64,000 nt of DNA from Euonymus europaeus (taxonomy: Eukaryota; Streptophyta; Magnoliopsida; Celastrales; Celastraceae). Location of the stretch: contig OY756972.1 of assembly GCA_963580455.1 (NCBI GenBank), positions 17,809,001 through 17,873,000 of the forward strand, written 5' to 3'. Both the position numbers and the translations under genes were made by a program. Positions 47,416 through 60,373 of the stretch are shown piece after piece; positions within the stretch are counted from its first letter, which is position 1; the number at the start of each line of letters is the position of its first letter. The notes under the pieces were generated by a model. That model made no database searches, was not told where the DNA came from, and saw only the letters and a list, made by a program, of their open reading frames with translations.

Positions 47416-50400
47416 TCAGGCATCGCCTTTAGGGGACTCCTCACCACTGGAAATTGCCTTTGGGCTAGGCTGGGACTGGGATACTGCTGGCGACACCATG
47501 GTGGGGACTCCATCTCTTCCACCTGAATTGTCAGTTTCTCCATTTCCTGATGCAGTGCCTTCCACGGAAACTGTGGACACTAGCTTTTCTGCTGAATGAG
47601 AATTAGAATCTGTATGAAAGTCGCAGGCCAAAGGAGATTTTTCTCTGCCAGTAGGGTTACTGCTAGAATTATGAGATGTTAGCCACATAAATTGCATTGT
47701 GTGTCCTTGCCAGCATTTACCATTTAGATATGCCAACTCAGCTGAATGGTGTGTCTTGAAGGTTATACGAGCTGAGCAATTCTTATTTGTCCCTGAACTG
47801 TCACTATTGTCCAAGGCTTCCACATCTTCAAGTTCCACCATAGAAAGATCACCGTATGATGAGAAGTGTTCCTTCAAGACAGCAACCTGAATGACATTGA
47901 ACACCCATCAATCCTTCATTAATGTCACTTATAGATAAAATTACTGACCTAAACCTTTCATCATGCACATCACAGACAATTGAAACACACCCTTTTTTTT
48001 TCCAACAGGAACTTCAAATTATTAGAAGCTACAGTGAGAGAGAAGATAAAAATGAACAAGCGAAATCTATTCATACATACAATTACAAGCAAGCAAGCAT
48101 ATTTCATCAAGCCAAAATCATAGTTCAACGTGAATAGCTCATAAACAGATGGGAATAAAAGGGTGGCAACACAAGCACATACATTTCGTCAAAGTTCTTC
48201 CTTGCTGGAATCATTGACACTCGCAGTACAAAATGATGGATTATGGAAAGAGAAGAACGCAGTCCAAATACCCAAAACCCTGTTTTCCCTTTAAAAGATG
48301 TGCTAAAAACAAATACAGGAAATAATATTCTATGAAAGCTATGTTTCAAGGAGTGAATAGGAAACGATAATGACAGGATTAGCCTATTCAATGATTGAGT
48401 CCTGATTTGCATTCTATAGGTACACCTAAAAACGCTGAATAAAACTTACATAGTCGTACTACGAAAGACTTCTTAACTGCCGTCATCATGCAAATATTAA
48501 ATAACAAAATTATCCGAGATTTGAAAACAATTCCAAAATCATTAACATACCTACCCTTATCCTCAAAAAATATCAAACAAGTGATACCTTAATGTTAAAA
48601 TAAAAGGTTGATAACTTTGATTTTATATTTTGAGTAGGACAAAGAGAGCCCTTAGACAGGGGAATAGAGGAAAAGTCAAACACACAGAGGAAGGAAACTT
48701 AGAAATTAAGAAAAGATCATAAAAACCTAAATCAACATAAACTAGGAAACTAAATTATAATAATATATTCTAACAGTTAAAAAACTTAAAGAGAAGCTTA
48801 TTCCACCCTATCCAGCTACTTCTCATATTAGCTTGGTCAATTCTGCAGGTTCTAAATGTTATATATGTCTTGGATGCAAACTGCAAAGTCACCAAATATT
48901 TATATTTCTCTTCAATAGGCATGAAAAGAAACTCCTCCCTCTGTCTCTTAGGCTATGCTTGGATTGAGTAGGAGAGAATTAAGTGGAGTTAAATGGGGGA
49001 GAGTCAAGTGAGGGGGAAGTTAAGTGAGGGGTTGTGGGTTGTTTGGATTGGAAGAGGTGTTAATGAAGGGGAAAATATATAATCTTTCTTGGGTTGAGGA
49101 GTTTGAGGAGGGCGAGGGGTATAGTTATAACTATTTTATAACTATGACCCTCACTAACTTCTCAAAATTTAGGGGTTAGAAAATTGGGTATTTTAAAGTC
49201 AAAGGAGGGGGAAAACACCCCTCACTAACCCTCCCCTCAACCCGTGCCCTTCAATCCAAGTGAGTGCAAAATCTTCCCCCTCACTTCACACCCTCTATTT
49301 AACCTCCTTCCCCCTCAATCCAAGCACAACCTTAATTTGGTGTGTGTGTGTGGGCGGGGGTGGGGGGTGGGGGGCGGGCTTGCTTGTAGTGGGTGAGGGC
49401 TAGGGGCGGGGGAGGATGTCGTTGGGGACAAGGACAAGCAGTTGAGGGCAAAAAAAAACTTACATTAGCAAACTTAGGAGGCAAAGGTGGAATCACTCTA
49501 AATGCAGTGGGCCGGTTGTCCAACTTGTATCTATTCAACAGAAAAGGAGTCCCAGCAGCTGCAACTGGAGGAATCCGGTGCTTTGAGTTTGAGGACTCTT
49601 GCCCAAGTATGGCCGTATTTTTCTCAGGACAAGGGGAAACAACATTCTCCATTTTTTTCTTAATTTTTTTATCTGCCAACTCAACAAGTGCAGGTGACGC
49701 CGAAGCACTGGGATCAGATGTCCATGGAGAACTACCTTTTGCATTGTCAGCAATTCCCACCTTTTGTCTCTTAGTAGCTTGCTTGGTCCCTGCATCGCAT
49801 TTGACTCCTGTGGCCTGCAAGACAATCAGATTTTAGAATTGCTGAAAAAAATTGCATACATCTCCATTGCAAATAGATGGACGACTCCTTTGCTCATCTG
49901 TTTCTTTCTTCTTGACCCCAAGTATTGCCATAATACTATAATAGTCAAGACAGCTTACGTAACCAAAGGCTGTCTTTAATGCAAAGTTGCAGGCCCATCT
50001 ATGCATCTAAGAATTTCACAAGCATGTTTGACTTTCACAGATTCTGTTGCCACATCTAACACTTGGTTTGACAAGATATCCCAGAAGAAAGCCTAAAGAT
50101 AGAGTTGCAAGTTCTACAGCGACAAAGAAGATGTTTTGGTTTGGGATCAAGAGTCCTTGCCAGTTTTTTTAGGTCTAAGTGTGTAGCTAGTTTTATTTCA
50201 CAATGTTATTCAACACCATCATTTTTTTCCTGGAATGCGCTCTTCTTCAGTTTCATGAAAGGTTTAGACAAGGGGATCCTTTGTCCACCTTTCACTTCAC
50301 CCTTGGCATAGATATCAATTAGATCTAAATGTGTAGCTGGTTTTATTTCACAATGTTATTCAACACCATCATTTTTTTCCCTTCTGGAATGCGCTTCTTC

Positions 50401-53400
50401 AGTTTCATGAAAGGTTTTAGACAAGGGGATCCTCTCTCCACCTTTCTCTTCATCCTTAGCATAGATATCCTAAAGTATTATGATTGAGAGACTGAGGATA
50501 CATTGTAAGTATTGGTCACGATACTAATCATAAGAGTGCCTAATTGTTGTGTGCAGATGACACCTTGACTGTTTCTAACCGGACTCCAATTAAATTTCAG
50601 ATCCAAGAACCATTTTTTCTGGGTCAAAGGTAAATTTGACCAAGCGTTATTACATTATTACTGCAGCTGTCCCTCTCACAAATGCTAGCAGATTTGCTAA
50701 CATTTTGGTCTGCGGACTAAGCAATCTGCCTATTCAGTATCTTGGCTCCCCTCTCAACTACACTATTTGGAATCCAATTACAGAAGGAATTGAGGAAGAG
50801 TATATCAGAATACAAGAAGAATCAAACGTCTTAAAGGTTGGCAGACTCGCTAAGACCAAGAGCACTCTTTCCAACTTCCCGGAATAATGAATATATTATA
50901 TATCCTTCCTTTTCCTAATTCAGCACTAACCAGATAGGAGAATTCTAAAAAAATCGTTGGGGAGATTCCAAGGATAGCAAGAAATACCGTCTTATCAAAT
51001 GGGACATTACTATGTTCCCAAAAGAAGTTGGAGACTTGGGAATTATTTCCCTTGCCCTTTTAATAAAGATCTCCTTGGCAAATAGCTCTAGAGATTTTGC
51101 ATTCATAAATATCACTAGTTGACGAGATTAATTGTGGCCACATATGAGCTCATATCAAGGGTGGGATAACAAAGCCTAGAAATCCTAAGGAAGTGATATA
51201 ATGAAGCATATTGAGAAAATTAGTAAGACTTTTGGCATCAATTTATTATTTAACATAGTTTGAAAACGAGGCACTGATAGTAGAGGAACACATTGGGAAG
51301 ATATCTTGTTTGTAAGTGTTAGAATACGAATAAATGATGTGAAATACCCCAACCCAACAAGTTAACCCCCTTTTTTTTAGTTGAATGGCAAAGTAACTAA
51401 TCTTCAACAGTAAGCCTGCCAATAAAAAAAAATCATCAGCTGTAGAGTTTTGCCTCTGATGAGGAGGCTCCAATCAATGATCACCTCAACAAACTACAAT
51501 CAATCTGGTACATAATGGATCATAGAGCTCAGTATATGAGCACAAGACCAGAAGTAGGTTCCCTCGTAAGGAAGGTACTGTATGAGTATCCCCAAATCAA
51601 AACCAAGAAGACAAGAGCTGTTAGTCGCTAAGCACAAACAAGCAATCCACTATACAGTCTTACTACAACCAGCTGCTTCTAAATAACTACAATTGGCAAC
51701 CCATTATTCCTTAAAAGATGTATTTAGAAATCTAAGGCTTCTTCCAAGGGTAGATTTTTCAATGTGGGAAGTAGTATGGGGTGAATTATCCAAAAAAGAA
51801 GAGGCTCCGCCTCTCGCTTGATAATAAATGCTATATGTGCAAAGGGAAGACAAACCAGTGAATCACTTGCCACTGCATTGCCCTTGGACCAGGAAATTTT
51901 GGATAACATTTTTGTTCTGGACGCTTCGTCTCTGAGCTGATGGCTTAAAATCATTGGTCCTGAAACAAAAACAATTGGTCCACATGCATTGTATTCTTAT
52001 CATCCTATGGCTATCTGTTGGCTACTTAGGAAGGAGAGGAACAGCAGAATCGTTCAAGGAAAAGAAACTACCTCAATTACTTCATGGAAGGTTTGCTTAG
52101 CACGTAAAAACTTTGGGTTTATAATTCTGATAGGAACCCTCTTAACAGTATTAGTATAACGTTCAGCACTAGAACATCATCATTCATTGCTTCTTTTGCT
52201 TTCTTTTACCTTAGTATTCCCTTATATGTCCTGTAACGGTGTCCATAATATTCCTAGATTTTCACACCAAAAAAACAAGTGCCAAAAACATTTGTAGCAC
52301 ACGCGCACAGAATTTATAAATCTATCTCCTATCACCTTGCAATCAGGCGCAAGATGCCAAGTGCCACTACCACGGTATGACATAACTACTAAACCATATA
52401 TATAAAGGGGCCCAATTCATAATAGTAAAAAAGAATAACATAAAAATTTAGTACTACAAAAAAATGGAGTCTTGGCATTACCTGTTTTGCAAGTCTGTCC
52501 AACTGGCGCCGGAAGTCATTACGCTTCTGGTCCAGAAGCTCTTGCTTCTTGCGGAGTTCCTCCTTGAAGTGCTCTAAACTCTCTAGCTTCTTCTGTAAAG
52601 GAGGAGTAACCTTGGGACTGTTCGCTACAAAAGGCTTAGGTTGATCAGAAGCAGGCAGAGAAGTGACTGAAGCATGAGCTGTACTACCCTTTGGCGCAGA
52701 TTTTAAACCGTCTTTCCCTCTGTTAGGGATGAATGGATGGGGCGGTATATGAGCAGCAGTTACTTCAAGGGATAATACATTGCTTCCACCACTCATGCCA
52801 TCTTCAGGAATTCTGTCACGATTAGCCCACCATAGCTTAATAAAGCGGTTACCCATTACAGCATCAGGTGCCTTAAGTGCAGCTTCCGCCTCTTCCCTTT
52901 TTGAAAACTGAACAAAAGCTCGTTCACTGTTTGATGGAATATATATGTCAATAACTTGTCCAAATTTTAGAAAATGAGAAAGCAGAGCCTCCTTGTTGTT
53001 GGTTTTCTGAGGAATGCCATTGACAAATAGAGTGCGCACAGCCTTCTGAGACAGTCTACGAATGTTACGAAATCTGTCAATCTGTGTCCCAGGAGATGAA
53101 TCCATGAATTTTTTACCAACATCCTCGGGATTAAATGACTTTCCATGATGAGAAGTGCCTTTGACAATGGGTATTACATCTTGATCTTTCTTACTATCAT
53201 TCCCAATATAATTTGAGGAACTCAGAGTTAAATTACAATTTTCTTTGATATCTAATTTACCTTTTGAACCACTAATTCTACCCCAAACTGACGAACTTGT
53301 ACCCTGTGAACCAACGGCAGCAGCTGCGCTTCTTGCTGGGCTTTCACTGTCAGCAATATCACGTAATCTGACATGAGGACGAACTGAAGTATCAGCATTC

Positions 53401-54993
53401 AATGATGATTCATTTTCGTCATTCTTGAGTGAATGTGACACCAAGAGAGAAGTTGAGGTTTTGGGGCAATTACTGTTCCACAATGGTTGGTCTGGATCGT
53501 ACAAGTCTGCTCCACCAGCACTAAAAGAACCAGAATATGCACCATCCAAGCCCAAGACATCATCAGTCATTCCAAGTTCGGTACCCTTTCCATGGCCTTT
53601 GCTATTTATTGAAGTACTTGAAGTATTACCAGTTGAAGATAGAGCTCCAGGTCCAGCCACTGTTCCTGCTAATTGAGCACTTGAAAGTGAAACTGGGAGG
53701 TTAAACTGCGAAAGGCTCTGCAAATTACACAACCAAAGGAATTAGCTATGGCAATTTGAATATATTTCCTAGCCAATAAGGACCATCATCTTGTTAACTT
53801 CGAAACAAGAAATTAAATATACTCCAAAACAAACCAAAGCTGCCATTGCGCCAATTCTAACATCAAATTCGTGGCAAAATTATTGGAATCATGATGGTAT
53901 AGATGATTATGCAACAGTCAGGTATTTAAAAAAAACATTTTAATAGAAACAACAATAGATTAAGCAATTGCCTCTGCCTCTAAAGCATGTGCTGTCACGT
54001 ACAGGTTGGCTGCAATTAGGCAGTCAGCAGGTAGAGCAACAATTTATTTGAGGTTGAAAACATAGCTAGCTCATATAAAATCGGTAGCTTTCCATATAGA
54101 TAACCTAAACCTTCAAACTATTGCCCTGGATCCACAATGGCAAGCATTGCCACAACCCACAAAGCACTTCCTTTTGCTTATAATGTCAAATATCTTTAGG
54201 GTAGAGACAGGATTTAAGTTCACTACTCACATACCTGAACATCGTTAATGACAATACGGTTGACACCATGCTCCATTGGGCACATGTCTCCTCTTAGACA
54301 AAATCCACGCTCCTCAAAATCCCTACATCGCTGGCGAGCTATACCAATATTTAGTGAAGAATTTAATTGAGGTCTGAGAGTTCCCTGCAAACCAATGGAG
54401 TGAAATGTATTCAGGCCACCATTTGGTAGAACTGGAATTAATCCAAATGCATTTGGCAACCCTCTCCCTGCAAAAAGGCTAGGATTAATGGGCCCCTGCT
54501 GAACCATTTGAGAAGCGATATCCACTGAGCTGAACCTTGAATCATGTTGATTCCAAAAGCCAGGGTCCCTTCCTCTTCCCCTTCCGGGACCAGCGTTACC
54601 AGGAAATATTTGGTTCACTCTCATCCTTTGATTTGGATCCGAAGGTCCTCGTGGCAGTGACACTAAGCCAGGACGCCTTTTTTCAAACTTCATAGTCAAA
54701 TCTTTCTCCAGCAGAGCATTGCTATAGTTTCTCCCGCTTTGACTTGCTTGAGATTCATTTTCCCGAAAAGGATGCCCATTTTCAAAAGGTTTAGGGTCAC
54801 ACTTCCTGTACGGCATTGCATAAACCGGTTCTGCAGCATCTCTCTCCAAAGATTGTGACCGAGCGTCCCGCCTACGATGCTTATGATTACGATCATCATC
54901 ATCATCATCACTGACTTCCTTTTCCTCAGGATCACTGACACTTTCAGATGGGGTGAGACCCCTGGACTTTGCAGATGAAACTTTGAGCTCCAT
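47416..54993 (-). CDS. CCCH zinc finger and RRM protein, RBM26/27-like (C3H41 type)
   Basis: Four coding exons join in phase: 54235-54993, 52482-53717, 49464-49814, 47416-47886, giving 938 aa. The layout matches the plant CCCH proteins C3H27/C3H41, relatives of animal RBM26/27, which act in nuclear RNA surveillance and export. Seen in order: acidic/Arg-rich N-terminus with a D6 run near residue 30; CX8CX5CX3H zinc finger at 223-242 (CRDFEERGFC...H); first RRM about 480-555 with RTLFVNGIP and RAFVQFSKREEAEAA; a Lys/Glu coiled coil about 625-665; second RRM about 770-850 (AVLKEHFSSYGDL, SARITFKTHHSAELAY). The frame is intact. Intron 2 (2.67 kb) holds an L1 relic, intron 3 a Tourist MITE. A long 5'-UTR intron is likely. 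Confidence 0.92.
48951..49331. mobile_element. Tourist (PIF/Harbinger) MITE, 381 bp
   Basis: TTA target duplication at 48948-48950 and 49332-49334. Terminal inverted repeats GGCTATGCTTGGATTGAG and, from the right, GGTTGTGCTTGGATTGAG (16 of 18 match), followed by long G-rich/C-rich subterminal complementarity so that the whole element can fold back. It lies in C3H41 intron 3. Confidence 0.9.
50105..52235 (+). pseudogene. L1-type LINE reverse transcriptase relic in C3H41 intron 2
   Basis: Pieces of an L1-like RT appear in order on the plus strand: GFRQGDPLSTFLFIL near 50410, CADDT (catalytic motif) near 50550, SGSKVNLTK near 50625, LPIQYLGSPLN near 50730, VGRLAKTKSTLSNFP near 50845, KYRLIKWDI with GDLGI near 51000-51050, and CWLLRKERNSRI near 52020. 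Frameshifts, stops and losses make it dead. It is antisense to the host gene. Confidence 0.8.
50151..50475. repeat. Tandem duplication within the L1 relic
   Basis: Segments 50172-50310 and 50326-50468 share long identical runs (TTTTATTTCACAATGTTATT, CAACACCATCATTTTTTTCC, AGACAAGGGGATCCT). The two copies duplicate the GFRQGDP region of the RT; only the second keeps that reading frame. Confidence 0.85.
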
Positions 54994-57356
54994 TTGAACC
55001 TTTTGATATATACTCCTGGGTTACTTATGGCATCAAAAGTTCCAAGCTCTCACCAGACGTGGCAATTGAGCCACTTTGGTTGTCGAATGCACTTTAGCAA
55101 TCAGTGAAGCTAAAACATTTGCATCAAGAGAACAGCAGGAAGTAGCTGTCAGTTATTCATTTCCATAATGATATGAATCGTGAAAGATAATATACCTGGA
55201 TGGGAATTAAAAATTGCAATTTCAATTGAAAATTTGTTAAAACTGTGCAACCATATTAAATGAATATAGCAATATCACGTATATCTATAGCCCATAACAC
55301 AGGAAACACAAAGTTAACAAACTCAATCTACAAAATATTTGTGATGCCAATCCAACTTTGACAATTTACAAATACAAAAGACAGACAGAAAACATCAAGT
55401 ATTTGAAAGTTTGAAACCCACCCAACAAACTAGATAGCCAATTGATGCTAAACACTTGAATTGCATGGCTAAATGTTGTCAAGCAAAACAAAAATCGAAA
55501 CTTTAAATTAGATAAATATGTTCGACAACACATTACAGACAAATGTGTGGCCGGCACTTGCATAAGTGCAGCCTAGTGGTCACAAGTTCAATTCTTGAAA
55601 AGTTACAATCTCAATATATTATATGGGAGTAAGGTCTACATACATCTTGCTTATCCCCAACCCCGCCCACTGAGGGTGCCTTTGCACGGGTGTTGTTTAC
55701 TTTATGTTTGACAACACATTCTCTCTTATAATCGATGACCCATAAAGATGACTTACGGGGTCAATGCATAAGTAAACAGGAAGAACTTTCATATGATCAG
55801 AAGCTGCTCGAATGCCTCTTATGATTCCAGTAAAGGTCATTGTGTAAGGACTGGCCATTGCTGTAGTGTTTGGGTCGCATCCACTCCCAATGCAAATTTG
55901 GCATTTCAAAAACCAATTTTTTTTCCTTGTATATAAAAGATCGTGTAAACTGAGAACATTTTTCATCACTTCTTCATTTGTCTTTTCTATGTGTGGGTGG
56001 GCTGTGGGTGTGAACGCATCAGATTGTATACATTAAGTATGAATCGTTGAGTGTCCCATAAGTTTAGCAGCTTGAGGATGCCCCAAAACTTAACTGGAAC
56101 TCTCAAACGGCAAACCCGCCAGATTTAATAACTTGAATACAACATCCTCCAGAAGAGATGGTCAATCAAACAATTATGCTGGAGTCCATTTTAATTATCT
56201 GAATGGTCAAGCTGTAGAGCCAAAAGGCTCAGATTTAATGAACCCAACCTCTAAAATTTGAATTGAAGTACTGGCATTAAGAACACAAAAAAATACATCA
56301 ATGTTTTAGCATAACGCAAGAAAGACGAGTGAATGCAATTTTATGAAACCACATCCATTACTCCCACTGAGAAGAATATTCTCTATATTTTGAATTGTTC
56401 GGTCAATTCAAATCATCTTATACAGGCACTGTTAACCATTACAAAATGTGTAGGTAACTAAATTACTTAATTGCTAGAAGATAAATGAAAAATAACACAA
56501 TACTTTTACCATTATTAAATTAGGTTTATATCAGGATTACATGAAATTCATATTCCAGTATGTGAAGAAACCATCCACAATGTTACAGTTAAAAATGGAC
56601 CATAGAAATGAAATGAAATGAAATGAAATGAAACTCATTCTTAACATTTCTTTCAATGCCAAACAAACAGTACAAGATCTTTTGCAGTTAATTCTAATTA
56701 CAAACAAATTGTACAAGACCTTTTGCATAGAGAAGCCACACAAATATGCAAGGGGGTATAACAAAAGATCCATGTGCAGAAACTCTAACAATTATAATGA
56801 GTACTGTACTGCAAACATAGAAAAGCAAGACAGTGCTGGAATATACTCAGTCTCAACTAACAACTAGTATTGATTAACCATATTAATCATTGTAAAACAA
56901 GTTATTTGAGCTTCTGTAGAAAAAAATTCTGGATCAGAAAGTCATTTTATCTATATGTCATTATATCAATCTATTTAACTTCTATGGTACAATGTCAAAA
57001 GGACGTCTTATTAATGTTATCTTGGTTTAAAATGAACATGTTATGTTGAAATCACAATCTGCTTTGTTTTGCACTTCTAGGACATTAAAAATTTTGCTGT
57101 GGTAGTTACTCCATCCTTAATAGCCTACAGCTCCAGCTTTACTGTTTACCATAATCAGTCAGGATCGTCAAACAGTATTTTTTTTATATAAAGAAAACAA
57201 GATATTTACATTATTGTTATGTGATTAGTTTTGATGTTAAGAATCTTGTACAATTCACTACCCTGTAAGGCTGGCTTTTACACTCAGCTAACTCCTTTTG
57301 GCATAACTGGCTTTTATAACTTAAGCATGTGATGTGAATTCTATGATACTTATGAT
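54994..57356 (-). other. Probable 5' UTR and start of a long 5'-UTR intron of C3H41
   Basis: Directly upstream of the ATG a 5'-UTR exon could run 54994-55109, with an acceptor TTTTAG at 55110-55115. A matching donor GTAGGTATTT on the minus strand follows a GC-richer stretch at about 61187-61260. If these join, the intron is about 6.1 kb. This is inference from splice motifs only. A (AAATG)n repeat lies at 56605-56630. No other gene seen. Confidence 0.35.
55560..55705 (+). mobile_element. SINE relic, Au-like
   Basis: The order TAGTGGTCACAAGTTCAATTC, GGGAGTAAGGTCTACATACATC, CCCCAACCCCGCCCAC, GGTGCCTTTGCACGGGTG follows the plant Au SINE layout: degenerate box A/B promoter, then the G-AAGGCTGCGTACA-like and CCCCGC blocks, ending in a T-rich tail. 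It is diverged and has no obvious target duplication. Confidence 0.6.
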
Positions 57357-60300
57357 CTGTGAAGCGCGGATACGTTTAGAAAGATGAAGTATCAGTATCC
57401 ATTACGTATCGGATACAGATATGTATGAATAAGTCAAACATACGTCTGGAAAACATATTTTTTAAATACAAAATTTTAATTATTTTTTTAAATTCATGAT
57501 ACGTTTGGGATACGGAGAGAATACGTCCCGAATACGTATTCAATAACCCAAAGCCTAAATCAAGGCTTACTTGTTGCGCGACCTAACTCTGGATCAGTTC
57601 TTCCGCAACCAAACCTCAACCGGTCCTTCCGCCTTTGAGATTCGAGACCTCCACCAATCCATCCCCTTCGCGCCTCCATCTCGCCTTCGATATCCCTTCG
57701 CGACCTCCACCAGGCCTTCGCCATCTCGCCTTAGCCATCTCGCGCGTCGCAATCTCCCTTCGCGACCTCCAGCAGGCTTTCGACATCGCGCCTTCGCTAT
57801 CTCGCGCGTCGAGTCTATCTCATGTCTTCAAGTACAGCCACTGCCTTTGCTTCAACCACTGCCTTTGTGCAATCTTCTAGTGTTGGTAGTAGTACTGATG
57901 ATTCATGCAAGCCTTTGTGGAGATATGTAAAAAGACAAGAAAGGGATGCCAAAGGTAGTGGTGGAGGACATATTTCATGGGAGTGTAATTTTTGCCGAAT
58001 GCAAAAAACTACCTCTTACACTAGGGTGAGAGCTCATTTACTGAAATTGCCTAGGTTAGGCATTGTTGGTTGTAAAAAAGTTTCTACCAAAGACATTGTG
58101 GACATGCAAAGATTAAAAGAGGAAGTTAAGAATAGAGAAATGACAAATGCACCAAAGAAAGTGCCATTACCACCTTCTACTATGTTTCCAGGTGTAATGT
58201 ATGCAACTGGATATGAGTCTAAGAAAAGAAAGGAGGCTGGAAGTTTTAGACAGACTAGTCCTATTGAGAAGTCTTTCCATATGGAGGCTCGAAATCAGTT
58301 GCATGCTCTCATTGCAAGATTTTTCTATGCTTCTGGCTTGCCATTTCACTTGGCAAGGAGTCCATACTATGTGAGTATGGTCTTATTTGCATGCAATCAT
58401 AATTTGTCAGGTTATTTGCCTCCAGGGTATAATATGTTGAGAACAACTTTGCTCCAACAAGAAAAGGCAAATGTAGAGCGATTGTTGCAACCAATTAAAA
58501 GTACATGGTGAGCGAAAGGAGTAAGCATCGCGAGTGATGGATGGAATGACTCACAAAGAAGACCTTTGATCAATTTTATGGCAGTTTCTGAAAGTGGGCC
58601 TATGTTTCTCAAGGCTATTGATTGTTCTGGTGAGACCAAGGACAAATTCTTTATCTTTAACTTAATGAAAGAAGTTATTGAAGAAGTTGATCCTCAAAAT
58701 GTGGTTCAAGTGATTACAGATAATGCAAAGAATTGTGCAGGCGTAGGACTTCTTGTTGAAGGAGTGTATCCAAACATTGTGTGGACGCCATGTGTGGTTC
58801 ACACACTAAATCTTGCTTTGCAGAATATTTGTGCGGCGAAGAATTTGGAAAACAATCAAATAGTGTATCACGAGTGTTCTTGGATCACAATTGTTTTGGG
58901 TGATGTTAATGTCATCAAGAATTTTATCATGAACCATTCCATGAGGTTAGCCATTTTTAATGAGTTTGTACCTATGAAGTTGTTATCGATTGCTACTACT
59001 AGATTTGCTTCTGTTATTGTGATGTTGAAGCGATTCAAGCTTAAAAGAGAAGTCTAATGAGTATTGTGATTAGTGAGAAGTGAAATTCTTATCGGGAGGA
59101 TGATGTGGGAAAGGCTAAATTTGTGAGGGATAAGGTGATAGATAAAGTCTGGTGGGATGCCATTAACTATATACTCTCATTCATAGCTCCTATATATGAT
59201 ATGCTTAGGGCTTGTGATACGGACAAGCCTTGTCTTCACTTAGTCTATGATATGTGGGATTCTATGATTGAAAAAGTGAGACTTGCAATATATAGAAAAG
59301 AAGGAAAGCGAGTAGAGGAGCCTTCAAAGTTTTACGATGTAGTGCATGGAATTCTAGTAAGTCGTTGGAACAAGAACAATACCCCACTCCATTGCTTAGC
59401 TCATTCACTCAATCCAAGGTAACAATCAAACTTTTAATCTTTTATATTTCAAGTCCTAATCTTAATTTTGTTTCTTTTTTAAATTTAAAAGTCCAAACTT
59501 TTGCAATCTTGCTATTTGTTTTTCCTCCTATTTAAGGTATTATAGTGACCAATGGCTTAATGAAGATCCTACTCGGGTTCCTCCACATAAAGATGTTGAA
59601 GTTGCTAGGGAGAGAATGAAATGTTTGAAGAAATATTTCTCTAACTCCGAAGAGAGGATGGCGGTAACAGTGGAGTTCGTAAACTTTTCTAGCATGTCGG
59701 GAGATTTTGCAAATACCGATTCTATTCACCATCATAACAATATTGATCCTAAGAGTTGGTGGCTTACCTTTGGTGCAAGTGCACCTTTATTGCAAAATCT
59801 GGCTTTAAAGATATTTGTGCAACCATCGTCTTCATCATGTGCTGAGAGAAATTGGAGCACTTACTCGTTTGTGCATTCAATGAGGAGAAATCAAATGGCA
59901 CCAAAATGTGCAGAAGACTTGGTTTTCATTCATAGCAATCTTCGACTCTTATCAAGAAGACAACCAAATTATTGGAAAGGAGAGAGCAGGATGTGAGACA
60001 TTGCAGGTTACACGTTTGGCACATTTGAGGATGTTGGAGAGCTAGAGGTTGCACATCTCTCTCTTGATGAGCTGGACTTTGAGAGTGTAGTTTTCGTTGA
60101 TGATGGCGATGAGGGTATATCGGGTGATGGAAGTCATGAAGCAATGGATGTTTAAGGCTTTAAGCAATTTTTATGTAAAAGGCTAATGACTAATGACTAT
60201 TTATTTATGTTTGATTATATTATGAAACCTATGTAGTTAAATTTTCACAATATATAAAAACATATTTAAAAAAAAATTAAAACGTATCCGTATCATGTTT

Positions 60301-60373
60301 TTTTGAAAAATGAGTATCCCCATATTCGTATCGTGTCGTATACGTATCACGTATCCGTATCTGTGCTTCTTAG
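57357..60373 (+). mobile_element. Full-length hAT transposon, 3017 bp
   Basis: A perfect 8-bp target duplication CTTATGAT lies at 57349-57356 and 60374-60381. Terminal inverted repeats are CTGTGAAGCGCGGATACG on the left and, reading inward from the right, CTAAGAAGCACAGATACG; 14 of 18 positions match. Subterminal regions contain arrays of GTATCC/GGATAC motifs, likely transposase binding sites. It encodes a decayed hAT transposase and sits in the probable 5'-UTR intron of C3H41. Confidence 0.95.
57822..60155 (+). pseudogene. hAT transposase (BED, DUF659, hATC), inactivated
   Basis: hAT transposases cut and paste their element. From the ATG at 57822 the frame shows a BED zinc finger (WECNFCRMQ, then RVRAHLLKLPRLGIVGC), a DUF659-type core (SIASDGWNDSQRRPLINF, then VVQVITDNAKNCAGVG and PCVVHTLNLALQNI) and the hATC dimerisation segment near 59830 (SSSSCAERNWSTY). 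A short intron with GT-AG ends fits 59420-59536. Damage: TGA at 58509, frame break near 59050, TGA at 59081, TGA at 59994. The end would be the TAA at 60153-60155. The ORF at 57571-57930 precedes it and is not real. Confidence 0.9.

Noticed and set aside
55565..55600. tRNA-like box A/box B
   Set aside because: Box spacing and the downstream SINE blocks fit an Au-like SINE; no tRNA cloverleaf can be drawn.
57571..57930. ORF ahead of the hAT transposase, Pro/Arg/Ser-rich
   Set aside because: Repetitive CTTCGCGCCTC-like leader sequence in a different frame; the BED domain frame starts at 57822.
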